A stretch of 64,000 bases of DNA from Lampris incognitus (taxonomy: Eukaryota > Chordata > Actinopteri > Lampriformes > Lampridae). The notes under the pieces were generated by a model, which was not told the DNA's origin, searched no databases, and saw only the letters and a list, made by a program, of their open reading frames with translations. Of this stretch, positions 51,380-62,780 are shown in pieces (positions within the stretch are counted from its first letter, which is position 1; the number at the start of each line of letters is the position of its first letter). The DNA lies in assembly GCF_029633865.1 (NCBI RefSeq), contig NC_079214.1, positions 17,152,753 through 17,216,752 on the forward strand. Reading direction: 5' to 3'. A program made the translations under genes and the position numbers.

Positions 51380-52010
51380 GTCAGTTCCAGGTCTGTTATT
51401 TTTTTCTCTCTTTCTTTACATGATGCCCCTTGGGTCCCATATCATGCAGAAACAATCTCCAGTTCCACAGTTATGCAGGTGATACTCAGCTATATGTCCT
51501 ACTGAAACCTGGCCAATCACACATCTCAAAGCGTATCATGTCCAGTCTTCCAGAATTTAAGCACTGGCTGTCCCAGAACTTCCTACAGCTCCATGAATCC
51601 AAATTAAAGATCCTTCTATTCGGCCCCTCCTTGCTCTACCAGTTTTCCTCACTTTAACCTTGGTTGTCTGTTCACTAATATCAAAGACAGTGCCTGCAAT
51701 TTGGGCGTTGTCTTTGGACTTAATCTTTCCTTTGATAGCCAGGTGACCAAGGTCGTGTAATCATGCTTCCTCCAACTTAGGGTCATAGCCAAAATACGTA
51801 AAGTCATTAACATGCACAGATCAGCCACAGTCTTCCATACTTTTCTTTCATCAGGTTTGGGCTATTATAATTTTCTGTATTCAGGGCTCAGCCAGAAGAC
51901 AATTTACCGTCTCCAGTTAATTCAAAATGCTGCTGCTTGGCTTCTGCAAGGGGAATTTAATACACCCATTCGCACCTCTTTTCACCAGTTACCTGAGTTT
52001 TAGAATTGGA
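51380..52010 (+). mobile_element. LINE ORF2 fragment, CR1/L2-like
   Basis: The frame has FHSYAGDTQLYVLLKPGQ, where the RT motif YADD has become YAGD, then LPEFKHWLSQNFLQLHESKL. Out of frame later: YRLQLIQNAAAWLLQ. Several stops. Confidence 0.75.
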
Positions 52011-52795
52011 TTTAATAGGGCTATTTATAGTTATGATTCTGGTACGTCACATCAGAATCAATTCAAATCAAATTTTAAAAAAAAGAAACACCAAAAAAAA
52101 TAGCAAAAAAAGTATTTCTTAACATTATTAACTGTGTGTTGAATCATACTATGACTATTGGCAGGCAACTTTTAGTTAATGTTTTTATTTTTCCATAATG
52201 GGCAAATAATAATAATAATAAAAAAAGATCTACAGTATCCGTACTTATAAATCACAGTTTTACAGTACTTGCGATACAAATCATGTCAAACTAAGAAAAC
52301 CCAAAATCCTTTGTATACACATCATGTTCCCTATGGATGCAACTATATGAGCTGCACAAAAACTCAAAAAGATAAATAAACAAACATTCTCAACATTCAA
52401 ATGAGCTAAATGCTGTTATTTTGGATTAAAGAGGGGGTACATGTTGCAAAGCCGTTGAAGCAAACATTATAAACCCCAGAAAAGACTAGCCCTATTCTAG
52501 TTTCCAAGTGATACAATCATATTTGCAAAGTCAACAGTAAACATGTAGGAGCTGTTCACATTACTGCTCTGTCAACACTGAGGCTGTCCCACCGGGCAGT
52601 TATCAGTATACCGGCAAACCAAAAATATTTTTTAGGATATCAGTTAGAGCATATTGGTATTGGTTATGTACTTATCTCCGAGTTTGGGGTCGAGAGGATT
52701 GACAATATGCTAAACTGGGGTGGCAGTTTCTCCCTCTCATGGTGGGACTCTGAATAAAATAAGATATGATATCTCTCTGTTGTTACTGTGGCTAC
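52010..52795. other. Gene-free AT-rich stretch
   Basis: I see nothing coding or repetitive that I can name. Confidence 0.4.
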
Positions 52796-53143
52796 ACACA
52801 AATATGCCTTAACCCACTTTGTCATTGTAGTTTCTTTACAACAAATCTGTTCCCTGCATTTAGCCCATCCTATTGTATAGAAGCAGTGGGCAGCTGCAGC
52901 GCCCGGGGACCAGCTCCAGTTCTTCTTTCCATCGCCTTGCTCAGGGGCACAGACAGGAGTATCAACCCTAACATGCATGTCTTTTTGATGGTGGGAGAAA
53001 ACTGGAGCACCCGGAGGAAACCCACGCAGACACAGGGAGAACATGCAAACTCCACACAGAAAGGACCCGGGAGGGCCTGGGGTTCGAACCCAGGACCTTC
53101 TTGCTGTGGGGCAACAGTGCTAACCACTGGGCCACTGTAGGAG
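52795..53143 (-). repeat. tRNA-derived SINE, family C, copy 2
   Basis: On the minus strand a head like GTGGCCCAGTGGTTAGCACT with a B box seen on the plus strand as GGGGTTCGAACCCAGGACC. Internal part equals copy 1 (GCAGTGGGCAGCTGCAGCGC). Confidence 0.75.
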
Positions 53144-53757
53144 ACCTTACATCAGAGGATGTTCTGAAGGTTGACAAAAGCGTTCAGAGTGTTGCTCTGT
53201 CTTTTGTCTTTTGTGTAGTTCTAAAACTTTTGCCGGAAACTCTCTCCATAGTATACTCTGTGATCAAAGGCATGACCTTCGTCTTGCCAGATACAATAGA
53301 CAAGGAATAGAAAAGGAGGCAATGCATGAAAAATTACATTGTAACCATGAATTGTCAAGTTAATGGCATTATCTGTAAAATGACATTGAAGTATGCAGAC
53401 TCTGAACGCTTGTGTAGAGAAGTAAAGTTTCATTGCAAATATTTCAAAGCCCACCTAAATAATGTAAATATGCAATATGAGGCATTCTGGCACTTAAGCA
53501 GCAGTTTAAAATCATTCGCCAGTAACCTGCGGTTCATTTGCATATCTTAAAAGGCTCTGTGGGAGCTTTTATTTTAGGCGTATAGTTCTTACCACTTTTA
53601 TCTGTTATACTCAACGTTGGCTATTTCCTGTATGCCCTTGCTAAGTTAACACCAGTCAAAGTAACCACGATTTGAATGTATTGAAATTCATTAATTTGTG
53701 AGATGTGAAAAAGGCACAGGAAACCCTTGATTATAGCGTTCTTATGAGCAGAACATT

Positions 53758-54015
53758 CGTTCATTTTCCAAGCCGCTTATCCTAATTAGGGTCGCAGAGT
53801 GCTGGAGCCTATCCCACATTCACACCCAGGGGCAATTTAGTGTCTCCGGTTCACCTAACTTACATGTCTCTGGACTTTGGGAGGAGACCGGTGCCACGGG
53901 GAGAACATGCAAACTCCACACAGAAAGGACCCTGGCCGGCCGGCTGGAAATTGAACCCAGGACCATCTTCCTGTGAGGCAACAGCACTAACCACTGTGCC
54001 ACCGTGCCGCCCCCA
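53758..54015 (-). repeat. tRNA-derived SINE, family C variant, copy 3
   Basis: The minus strand begins GGGCGGCACGGTGGCACAGT then GGTTAGTGCTG. The far end has AAGCCGCTTATCCTAATTAG on the plus strand, a longer body than the other two copies. Confidence 0.75.
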
Positions 54016-54088
54016 GCAGAACTTTCCACCTTGATAATCTAAATACTCTCATTCAATGTTTAAATTGAGTGGCATAGTCCAAGTTTCC

Positions 54089-54100
54089 TATTTATTTATT
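54089..54100 (-). terminator. Candidate polyadenylation signals of the nicotinic receptor gene
   Basis: The plus strand TTTATTTATT at 54091-54100 gives two overlapping AATAAA on the minus strand, about 205 bases after the stop codon at 54306. Confidence 0.45.
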
Positions 54101-54305
54101 TTTTTGTGTGATAGCTGAATAAAAGGGCCAAAATCCAGCGTCTTGAACTTCAATGTAGCCGTACTTAAAAGAATGCCATAATCAGAGATACAGTACCAGT
54201 GGTAGGTCATAATGCCTTTAAAACCCTATCAATACCTCAAATGTGATCCATAGTGAAACCTCAATGGTTTATTGGCTCCAGTTGGGGTTTAGTAATCTGA
54301 AGCTT

Positions 54306-56570
54306 TTAGATGTCACTTCCAATATGGTTTGGTACAATAATGTTGGCCCACTTATAAATGACGGGGATAAAGAGTAGAGCAGAGCCCAGTATTGAAACCA
54401 GGAGGAATGCCCAGAGGAACACGCGGTCCAGAACCTGGGCAACAAACTTCCAGTCTTGCACCACCTGTACAAAAATACAACATGTCACTTTCCACTCTCC
54501 AGCACTGAAAGTGACATTTGCGATTTCATACTGTTATCAGTGGCTTATAATTAACTAAGCAGATATGTACAACCTTATTTATCTTGTGTTACTGCTTGAT
54601 TTAGTAAGTAAATCTATTTAGAACAACGAATTGAAAGGTTCTTACCTCTCTGACCTCATTCTCTTTGACTACATGCATTGTAATGTAGCGGATAGAGTCC
54701 AAAGCTGCCTGCAGGCCGTGTTGTGAATAGAAGAGAGGCGATGACTTTGGAACTGGTCCCTTTGTGATTTGCAACCCTAACAATCCTCCTACTTCCCCTT
54801 GCCCTGCTTGCCCTGGCCTGTTCATCCCAGCTGAGGCATATCGGTCCACGTGACTGCGCATGCACAGAAGCTTAGGCAGTTGGTGCAAGAAAATCCTTCT
54901 CACCCAAGGCGCCATGCCGTGGTGTGTTGAAGAAGAGCGGTGATGGATGTTGATGGCGAAGACGGTGATGACGATGGAGAGTGTGACGAAGATCATAGTG
55001 AAGACCAGATACTCCCCGATGAGTGGGATGACCTTTGAGGAGGAGGGTATGATCTCCTCAATAACCAGGAGGAAAACGGTGAGCGACACAAGAACTGAGG
55101 TGCAGAGGGAGATCTTTTCCCCGCCATTGGAGGGCAGGTAGAACACAAGGACAGTGAGGAGGGACAGCCCAATGCAGGGGATGATGAGGAAAAGGGTGTA
55201 AAAGAGCGGTAACCTGCGGATGATGAAGGAGTAAGTTATGGTGGGATAGAAGGAGCTGCCATCCGTCCTCAGACCACGGCAGCCTGTAGCCTTCACTATC
55301 TCCCATTCACCATTATCAAAATAGTCCCGCTTGTCCACATGGAAATCCTCCAGAAGGATGTCTACCTGTGAAAGAAAGACATGTCAATAGATTATGTTTG
55401 GGTCAAATAGATGAGTAACACCCCCCCCCCTTCGCCCCCAATTGTATCCGGCCAATTACCCCACTCTTCCAAGCTTTCCCGGTCGCTGCTCCACCTCCTC
55501 TGTCGATCCAGGGAGGGCTGCAGACTACCACATGCCTCCTCTGATACATGTGGAGTCACCAGCCACTTCTTTTCACCTGACAGTGAAGAGTTTCGCCAGG
55601 GGGACGTAGCGCGTGGGAGGATCACGCCGCCCCCCCCTCCCAAACAGGCACCCTGACCGACCAAAGGAGGTGCTATTGCAGCGACCAGGACACATACCCA
55701 CATCCGTCTTCCCACCCGCAGACACGGCCAGTTGTGTCTGTGGGGACGCCCGACCAATCAGGGATTCGAACCGGGATCCCTGTGTTGGTAGGCAACGGAA
55801 CAGACCGCCACCCTACCCAGACACCCAAATAACTTTGTTTTACAACAAGTTCAGTCCATCTCCGCAGTGGTCCACCTTCTACGACAACATGTAATCTCAA
55901 TAGTCTCAACACTTAAAAATCTCCCATTCACCTTCGTTATTGTATTCAAGACTGAAGTAGATTTAATAGGTAAAATTGGGATAAGAGTTTATTTGGATTT
56001 ACATGATCAATATTTTATTTGGAACTCAAATCATTCTCAAATTTATTGCATATTATACTTAACCTGTGAGCCATCATAGGTCCAGGAACCAAACTTCATG
56101 GAGCAGTTCTGGAGGTCAAAAGGAAAAAAGGTGACATCGATGGTGCAGGCCGACTTGTAATTGGCAGGTGTTGTCCATGATATAGTACCATCATACTTGA
56201 CAACAGCCTTGGTGACAGTACCCTCAAAACGGCCATCTGAACTGTTGGAGGAAATATATACGTATATATTTTCTAATAAACAGAACAAGATCATAACACT
56301 GCAAGCAAATAAAACAAATATACAAATTAAACAAAATAAATAAATAAATAAAAAGCTGAAGAATAAGTTTCCTGTATCTTCACAATACCGAATAAATTGT
56401 TGGGTGTGTGATCTGGGTTATGGGGGGGGGGCTCCCATCCCCTGATTGGTGTTTTAGTTCACTTGCGCCCATGTGCCTGAGTGACCCTGATTGCCCGGCT
56501 TCACTCACCTCCCCTTTCTCCAATTGGCTGTACAGGTCCTTGCGCACAATCTCCCTGATTGGCCTCCCTG

Positions 56571-56646
<76 letters not shown>

Positions 56647-59465
56647 ACTTGGTTGCTTGAGCTCTTGGTCGGTTCGTCTCACACACTCACAGAGATACTC
56701 GGAGACTCTTGGTCGCCAGATCACCACATCATTTTTGTGAGCTTTCCCGTTGTCTGTACCTGCCGTTTGTAAGTGTTTGTGTTATTAAAGCTTTGTTTCA
56801 AGCCCAGCCTGTCCTTGTTGTCTGCATCTGGGTCGTCTCCTGCCGTGACAGAACGAACCGACCAAATATAGACCCAGCAGACCTGCCGTATACATGTGAG
56901 GATTTTGGTGTGTCGAGGGACACTTCCCTCCATGAAGAGTCAGGCTTCTTTGAGCTTCTCACCGTACTCTGGAAACAGGACCCTAACGTAGCCCAAGAAG
57001 TGGCTCTCTCCAGGTGGAAATTCCAACTGAATCCGGTTCCTCCCAAGTCCTGCACGACAGCGTCCCCAAGCCCCAGAATGGTCTGTCTGTTCCTGTGCCG
57101 TTGGCCGCCCCGCTGCCTCTGAAGCTTGCTCCCCGAGCGGTGGCCCTTCCACCGTCTCTGAAGTCTGTTCCCCGAGCGGCCGTCACGCCGTGGCAGTCCT
57201 GTCGGTGTCGCTGGCCTTCGGTTCATCCATCTGCCTGCCCGCCAGAGCTGCTCTGTCCCTTGGTCCTGCATCCTGGTCGCCCTCCAGATCGGTTCCAGCC
57301 CTCAGACCATCCACCTGAGATCCCTGGCCCCATTCATCCTCCCCCTGAACCCCTCCGTCCGTCCTACTTGGTGCTCATGGGCTGCTTGTTTGGGATGTCT
57401 GGAATCCGTCCCTGGGGGGGTCCTCTGTCACGGCAAGAGCAGGAGAGGACCCAAATGCAGACAGCAGGGACCGGCTGGGCTTGAAACAAAGCCTTGATAA
57501 CACAAACAGCAGGTACAGACAGCAGGAAAGCTCACAAAATGACGTGGCGATCTGGCGACCAAGAGTCTCCGAGTATCTCTGTGAGTGTGTGAGACGAACC
57601 GACCAAGAACTCGAGCAACCAAGGGGCATAGATACCCAGGGGAGGCCAATCAGGGAGATTGTGCACAGGACCGTACAGTCAATTGGAGAAAGGGGAGGGA
57701 GATTGGGCGCAGGACAGGGCAGGAACTGGACAGCCAATCGGAGAAAGGGGAGGTTAGTGAAGCCGGGTAATCAGGGTCACTCAGGCACACGGGCGCAGGT
57801 GAACTAAAACACCAATCAGGGGGACCCCCCCCCATGACCCAGATCACACACCCATAACAGAAATGCATTCAAGACTTTTTGATGTGCCCCAAATCTCTGT
57901 AAGATCATAGCCTCTTTTATGAGCTTTGTTTGATTTTATTATAGATAGCGAAAATGCAAGCCATCCATAATGGGTCAATTCTCATACATCAACACACATA
58001 CTTATCATACAGCACAATGTCAGGGATCCAGATGGTGTCAGAGGGGACTCGAATAGCTGTGATGCCTAAATAGTCATCAGGGTTCCATCTCAGTTTCATA
58101 TCAACCCACTCCTGCATAGGAAACAATGGGAAAGACGTCATACATATTGCCTCTGGCATCTAATTTACCTGATGTAATGATTTCCAACTGTGTGTCAGGG
58201 GAACCATATCTCCATATCGGGAAGAACCATTTTCATTTTCCAATTAAAGGATGCAAACCTGATTCTGGACTGGCGTGCTTGTCAATTTTACTCCGTTGTT
58301 AGGCTACTGTGTAAAAGTCCATAGTACAGAGCCTTACAGTACTTAAAATAAACTTGTGAACCTATTAAAAATGTAATTTTTGCTATTAAAAACAAAATTG
58401 GGCACCATTTGTATTTTAACATGGTGAACACGATGGTGGAGGTTGAACGAAAAGGTGAAAGAAAAAAAAATTCCTCCTTTAACCTTTTCTATAATGGACC
58501 AGTTTTGATAGATGGATGTCCTATTGCAGCCCCTGTCCTTCCATCTCCTCATTTGCATGATATAATTTCTCATCATGGTAGGGAGCAGCTGACCTGTTTT
58601 GCAGCATTTGGCCTGTGGAGATAATTCACTTGCAGCAAGACTATAAATAAAGCTGACAGGGAGGTGAGGCAAGCAGAAGCTGGAGGCAGATGCGTGGGCA
58701 CAGGGCAGAGAATCAGGCCCAAGAGAGTAATTGAGGTGGGAACCATCAGCAAAATGCCACCAGAAGAGATTAAAAGGGACTAGGTAGTGAGGGCTAACTG
58801 GCTGTCCTTCTAAATTTCTGATTCACTGTATGAGGGATGTGTTTATTCTCTAAATCTATCTAGGTTTAACAGTATGAAGCAGTTCTACTTGCCTGTTTCA
58901 TCCACACATTGGTTGTCATAAGCTGTTTTTTCTCATCCTAGGTTGAAGAAACAAGACGTTTTAAGAAGCAACAAAGCAAAATAATTTTTTGTTGTGTTAA
59001 TCTGGGCAAGGCTTTGAGCACACTGGGTTTCTTTTAGCACCACCCTGCTTTACATGTATGCAGTGAGCGCTTTGCTCAAGCATGCTCAACATTAGTTTTG
59101 AAGCAGGGGAGAACATTACATACATTTTCCTGGCTTGTCTGGGAATTTGAAGTGACAATGTTCAGGACTCAAGCCAAGCTTACCTAAGCCTCAGATCACA
59201 CTAACCTCCAAAAGAAGCAAGCATGCAAAAATATCACCACAAATAGAAGTCATGTATGCAGTGAAGCTCCATACAACATTATCTTTGGATAGTCTGAGTC
59301 TTTACAAACTTACCACATCTACTAGTTGGGAGATGGCCAGTCCAAATTTCACCCCCACTGTCCCATTGAGGTGTTCTACTGGTCGCACCCATTTCTGGTA
59401 GTTTCTAAAGAGGTACTTGAACAGCCTGTCCTCTGTCTTTGCATAAGCTGAAAGTTTGGGAATGC
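54306..59465 (-). CDS. chrna5: Neuronal nicotinic acetylcholine receptor subunit, alpha5/beta3 group (exon 1 missing)
   Basis: A pentameric ligand-gated cation channel subunit in neuronal plasma membranes. Exons (minus): 59314-59465, 58893-58937, 58002-58111, 56064-56241, 54646-55365, 54306-54464; 1364 bases. Order: ligand domain ([20 protein letters not shown], with an N-glycosylation site), [20 protein letters not shown], Cys-loop [16 protein letters not shown]1-M3 ([60 protein letters not shown]), cytoplasmic loop ([18 protein letters not shown]), MA helix and M4, ending [14 protein letters not shown]. The M3-M4 loop and C-terminus fit alpha5 best. However, loop C reads [16 protein letters not shown], without the vicinal Cys pair that defines alpha subunits, so a beta-type paralogue of the alpha5/beta3 group is possible. 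The intron after 58893 has a GC donor. The signal-peptide exon is not found up to 64000 and is probably beyond the window or unrecognised. Confidence 0.92.
55420..55826 (-). repeat. tRNA-derived SINE, family A, copy 3
   Basis: Same unit and direction as 9766-10195. It fills most of the receptor intron between 55366 and 56063. Confidence 0.7.
56398..57859 (+). mobile_element. LTR retrotransposon remnant with LTRs in inverted orientation
   Basis: 56398-56850 (TGTTGGGTGTGTGATCTGGG ... CCTGCCGTGACA) and 57426-57859 (TGTCACGGCAAGAGCAGGAG ... CACACCCATAACA) are reverse complements of each other, apart from a (TA)n expansion in the left one. Between them lie a Gag-like frame ([20 protein letters not shown]) and a 3'-end-like region ([15 protein letters not shown]) running into a G-rich tract right before the right LTR. 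So the right LTR is in the normal place and the left one is flipped. It sits in a receptor intron. Confidence 0.7.
56573..56642. repeat. (TA)n microsatellite inside the left LTR
   Basis: About 35 TA units, absent from the other LTR copy. Confidence 0.95.
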
Positions 59466-60527
59466 CTAAAAGGTGTAAAAATCAAGAGTGGTTGAACAGA
59501 AAAAAAGATTAAGCTTTCCTATTGAATTTGCAAAAGGTAATTGAACTAGTTCAGCACAGAACACCTGGCATCTATGATTCACTGTCACTGGCTTGCAGAG
59601 TCTTACTAATAGCTGCATCAATCTCTTGCCTGACAAGAAGCACACCAAACATGTCAATGGCTTTCGGCTCTAGACTGGTCACACCAGAGTTGAAAAAATT
59701 CTTATGTTTTGACCTCAGCACATGCAGGCTATGATAGAATTGATGGTCTCCCATTGTGTGGAGGTAAGCCAGAAATCCATTTTGAAATAATTATATTGGT
59801 CACCTTGCTGCTATCCAGCTCTGCCAGATAAATATCAGCAATATTTTCACAGTTTGCACCACTACAGAGATGGCAGGTGGTGTAGTTTCCTCAGCAACTG
59901 AATGACTTATTCTCAAAAACAGAATTGCAATAAATTTGAATTTGTAATCATTGTTGAGTTGGCATGATTTTATCCAATTTGATGACTTCACTGACTTCAT
60001 CCAAAGCTGATGAAGGCCAACATCTTGAACTTATTCTATTTTCTTTTGCTGCCAGTCGCTTGTTTGTGCTGAACAAATCTAGCTCAAAGGGTTTCCATAA
60101 CAATCCTGGTTGGAAACGTGAATTCCTTTGATTTGAGTTCAGTTTGTGGTGCTTTTTCTCTACTCATATTTAACAGAACTCACTAAAATTATTCCAACAC
60201 GCCCTACAATCCTCATGTAGTCTGAAAATACAACCATTTGAACTGGTATAAAAAAAGTACATGTGAAAAGCTTGTATCCTGGTATTTCAAATTTTTGTGT
60301 TTTTTCTATGAAAGCTCTGTACTCTGAAATCTCTTCGCCGTACCAGAATAGACAGTAAAAGATTCTGTGGGACCATTCCTAATGTTCTCAAATGGCACTC
60401 TCTCCTTGCTGCAAGGTATTTAGTCTGGGTTTTTATAGTCTGGTGTTTTTACTATTCACACGTAGTGCAGATACAGCCTATTTCAGGCAAAGCATTAGTC
60501 CTGCTCACATTTTGTACAGATAAAATA
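59466..60527. other. Receptor intron 1 sequence without recognised features
   Basis: No exon, repeat family or RNA recognised. It should be intronic if exon 1 lies further right. Confidence 0.4.
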
Positions 60528-61739
60528 CACTGATCAGCCAAAACATTAAAACAACCTGCCTAATATTATGTAGGTCCCCCTTGTGCTGCCAAAACAGTTC
60601 TGACCCATCGAGGCATGGACTCCACAAGACCTCTGAAGGTGTCCTCTGGTATCTGGCACCAAGACGATCGCAGCAGATCCGTTAAGTCCTGTAAGTTGTG
60701 AGGTGGGGCCTCCATGGATCGGACTTGTTTTTCCAGCACATCTCACAGATGCTCAATCGGATTGAGGTCTGGGGAATTTGGAGGCCAAGGAAACACCTTG
60801 AACTCTTTGTCATGTTCCTCAAACAATTCCTGAACAATTTTTTGAAGTGTGGCAGGGCGCATTATCCTGCTGAAAGAAGCCACTGCCATCAGGGGGTACC
60901 TTTGCCATGAAGGGATGTACTTGGTCTGCAACAAGGTTTAGGTAGGTGGTATGTGTCAGAGTAACATCCACATGAATGCCAGGATACAATGTTTCCCAGC
61001 AGAACATTTCCCAGAGCATCACACTGCCTCTGCCGGCTTGCCTTCTTCCCATAGTGCATCCTGGTGCCATCTCTTCCCTAGGAAACAATGCACACACATG
61101 GCCGTCCACATGATGTAAAAGAAAACGTGATTCATCAGACTAGGCCACCTTCTTCCGTTGCTCCATGGTCCAGTTCAGACACTCACATGCCTGTTGTAGA
61201 CGCTTTTGGTGGTGGACAGGGGTCATCGTGGGCACTCTGACCGATTTGTGGATATGCAGCCCCATACGCAGCAGGGTGCGATGCACTTGGCACCTGTCTA
61301 TCATAGCCAGCATTAACTTTTTTCTGCAATTTGAGCTACAGTAGCTCTTCTGTGGGATCAGACCAGACAGGCTAGCCTTCGCTCCCCACACGCATCAGCG
61401 AGCCTTGGACGCCCAGCACCCTGTTGTCGGTTCACCAGTTGTCCTTCCTTGGACCACTTTTGGTAGGTACTGACGTCTGCATACCAAGAACACCCCACAA
61501 GTCCTGTCGTTTTGGAGATGCTCTGACCCAGTCATCTGGCCATCACAATTTGGCCCTTGTCGAAGTCACTCAGATCCTTACACGTGCCCATTTTTCCTGC
61601 GTTCAACACATCAACTTCAAGAACTGACTGTTCACTTGCTGCCTAATATATCCCACCCCTTGACAGATACCATTGTAATGAGATAATGAATGTTATTCAC
61701 TTACCCCGTCAGTGGTTTTAATGTTTTGGCTAGTCGGTG
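60528..61739 (-). mobile_element. Tc1-like DNA transposon, full length but inactive
   Basis: 1212 bases between TA dinucleotides (60526-60527 and 61740-61741). TIRs are CACTGATCAGCCAAAACATT and the inverted CACCGACTAGCCAAAACATT. Minus-strand frames give KLMLAMIDRCQVHRTLLRMG, REEMAPGCTMGRRQAGRGSV, FFQQDNAPCHTS, PWPPNSPDLNPIEHL and WCQIPEDTFRGLVESM-like remains: a DDE transposase with DN.P and NSPDLNPIEHLW motifs, broken by stops and frameshifts. Related to 18707-19578. Confidence 0.9.
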
Positions 61740-62689
61740 TAATTGTCAGAAAAGCTTTTCAAGAATGTTCAGGTGTTGAAACAGAAGTGTTTAGGTTTTT
61801 CCTGAGGGCCAGTTTAATGGTGCCTTGACTAAAGGCACCCTCATTTATCAGTCTTAAATGTGAAGGTCTTTCTGATATCAACATTGGCCTATTTCCCCAC
61901 AGCCTGCATCAGAAGAGGCAAATAGCTGCATTGTTTTTCAGAGGCAGAGTTGGAGAGAGGGAAATATTGATTATTTGGTTGAATGGCACACAATTTTTTT
62001 TTTACAGCTTCCTCTTTAAATCATTCCCCAGATGGTTCTGAGCTCATATCATGGGAGGGAATGTGATTGTAAATCAACCTCAGCTATCTTGGACCACTAA
62101 CGCTACGGTGTCACCCTCTCAAGCTACAGATCAATAGAGACGAGGCTGCAACATCCCCAATCAATAACAGTGTGATTAGCAGATTCATCATCTCTGCAAC
62201 CTCTCCCCTACTCTCACCAGCATCATGCCTGCTGCAGAGTCTCCTGGAGAGTTGCTGAAGCTAGCCTCAGGGAAAATAGCAGATTAATTAAAGTCTATAT
62301 ATGTGGGGTATAGTTTTTGTTAAAGCATATAGCTGAGATAGTATTTATTTATTTCCCTCTGTTTTCTTCCACAATTTGGTATGTCCAATTTCCTGCTCTC
62401 CTGAGTCCCAGCATTGCACAACAGTAGTTTGGGAGGGCAAAGACTTACACGAGCATCCTCCGATACAATGTGGAGCCAGGTGACCCCTTCTTTCCACATG
62501 CTAGCTGCAGGTTTTTCGTGTGGAGCGCTCAGTGTGCAGAGGCCCACACCGTTTTCTCCAGATATACCCGGAACTGTGCAGATGCCCTACTATGAAATAT
62601 TTTTTCTCAACATTTGATTAAAAACAAGCAACATTAAGAAGAGAACACTAATGTAAACTACTAATACGACACGTTAGCCCCTAGCTAAC

Positions 62690-62780
62690 GGGTCTGACCC
62701 TTTAGCCGAGCGGTTAGTGATGTCGCCTTGTGGTGCAGTACGCCCCGTATCGAATCCCGCACCGGGCAAGAAAATAATCG
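62690..62780 (+). repeat. tRNA-derived SINE head related to family B
   Basis: The plus strand carries TAGCCGAGCGGTTAGTGATG (A box) and CGTATCGAATCCCGC (B box), then GGGCAAGAAAATAATCGGTT. Too diverged and without a proper acceptor stem to be a working tRNA gene. Confidence 0.6.

Noticed and set aside
54306-59465. beta3 subunit (chrnb3)
   Set aside because: Loop C without the Cys pair would fit, but the M3-M4 start ([30 protein letters not shown]) and the C-terminus ([15 protein letters not shown]) fit alpha5 clearly better than beta3.
62690-62780. Functional tRNA gene
   Set aside because: A and B boxes are present but the cloverleaf arms do not close and the unit belongs to a repeat family.
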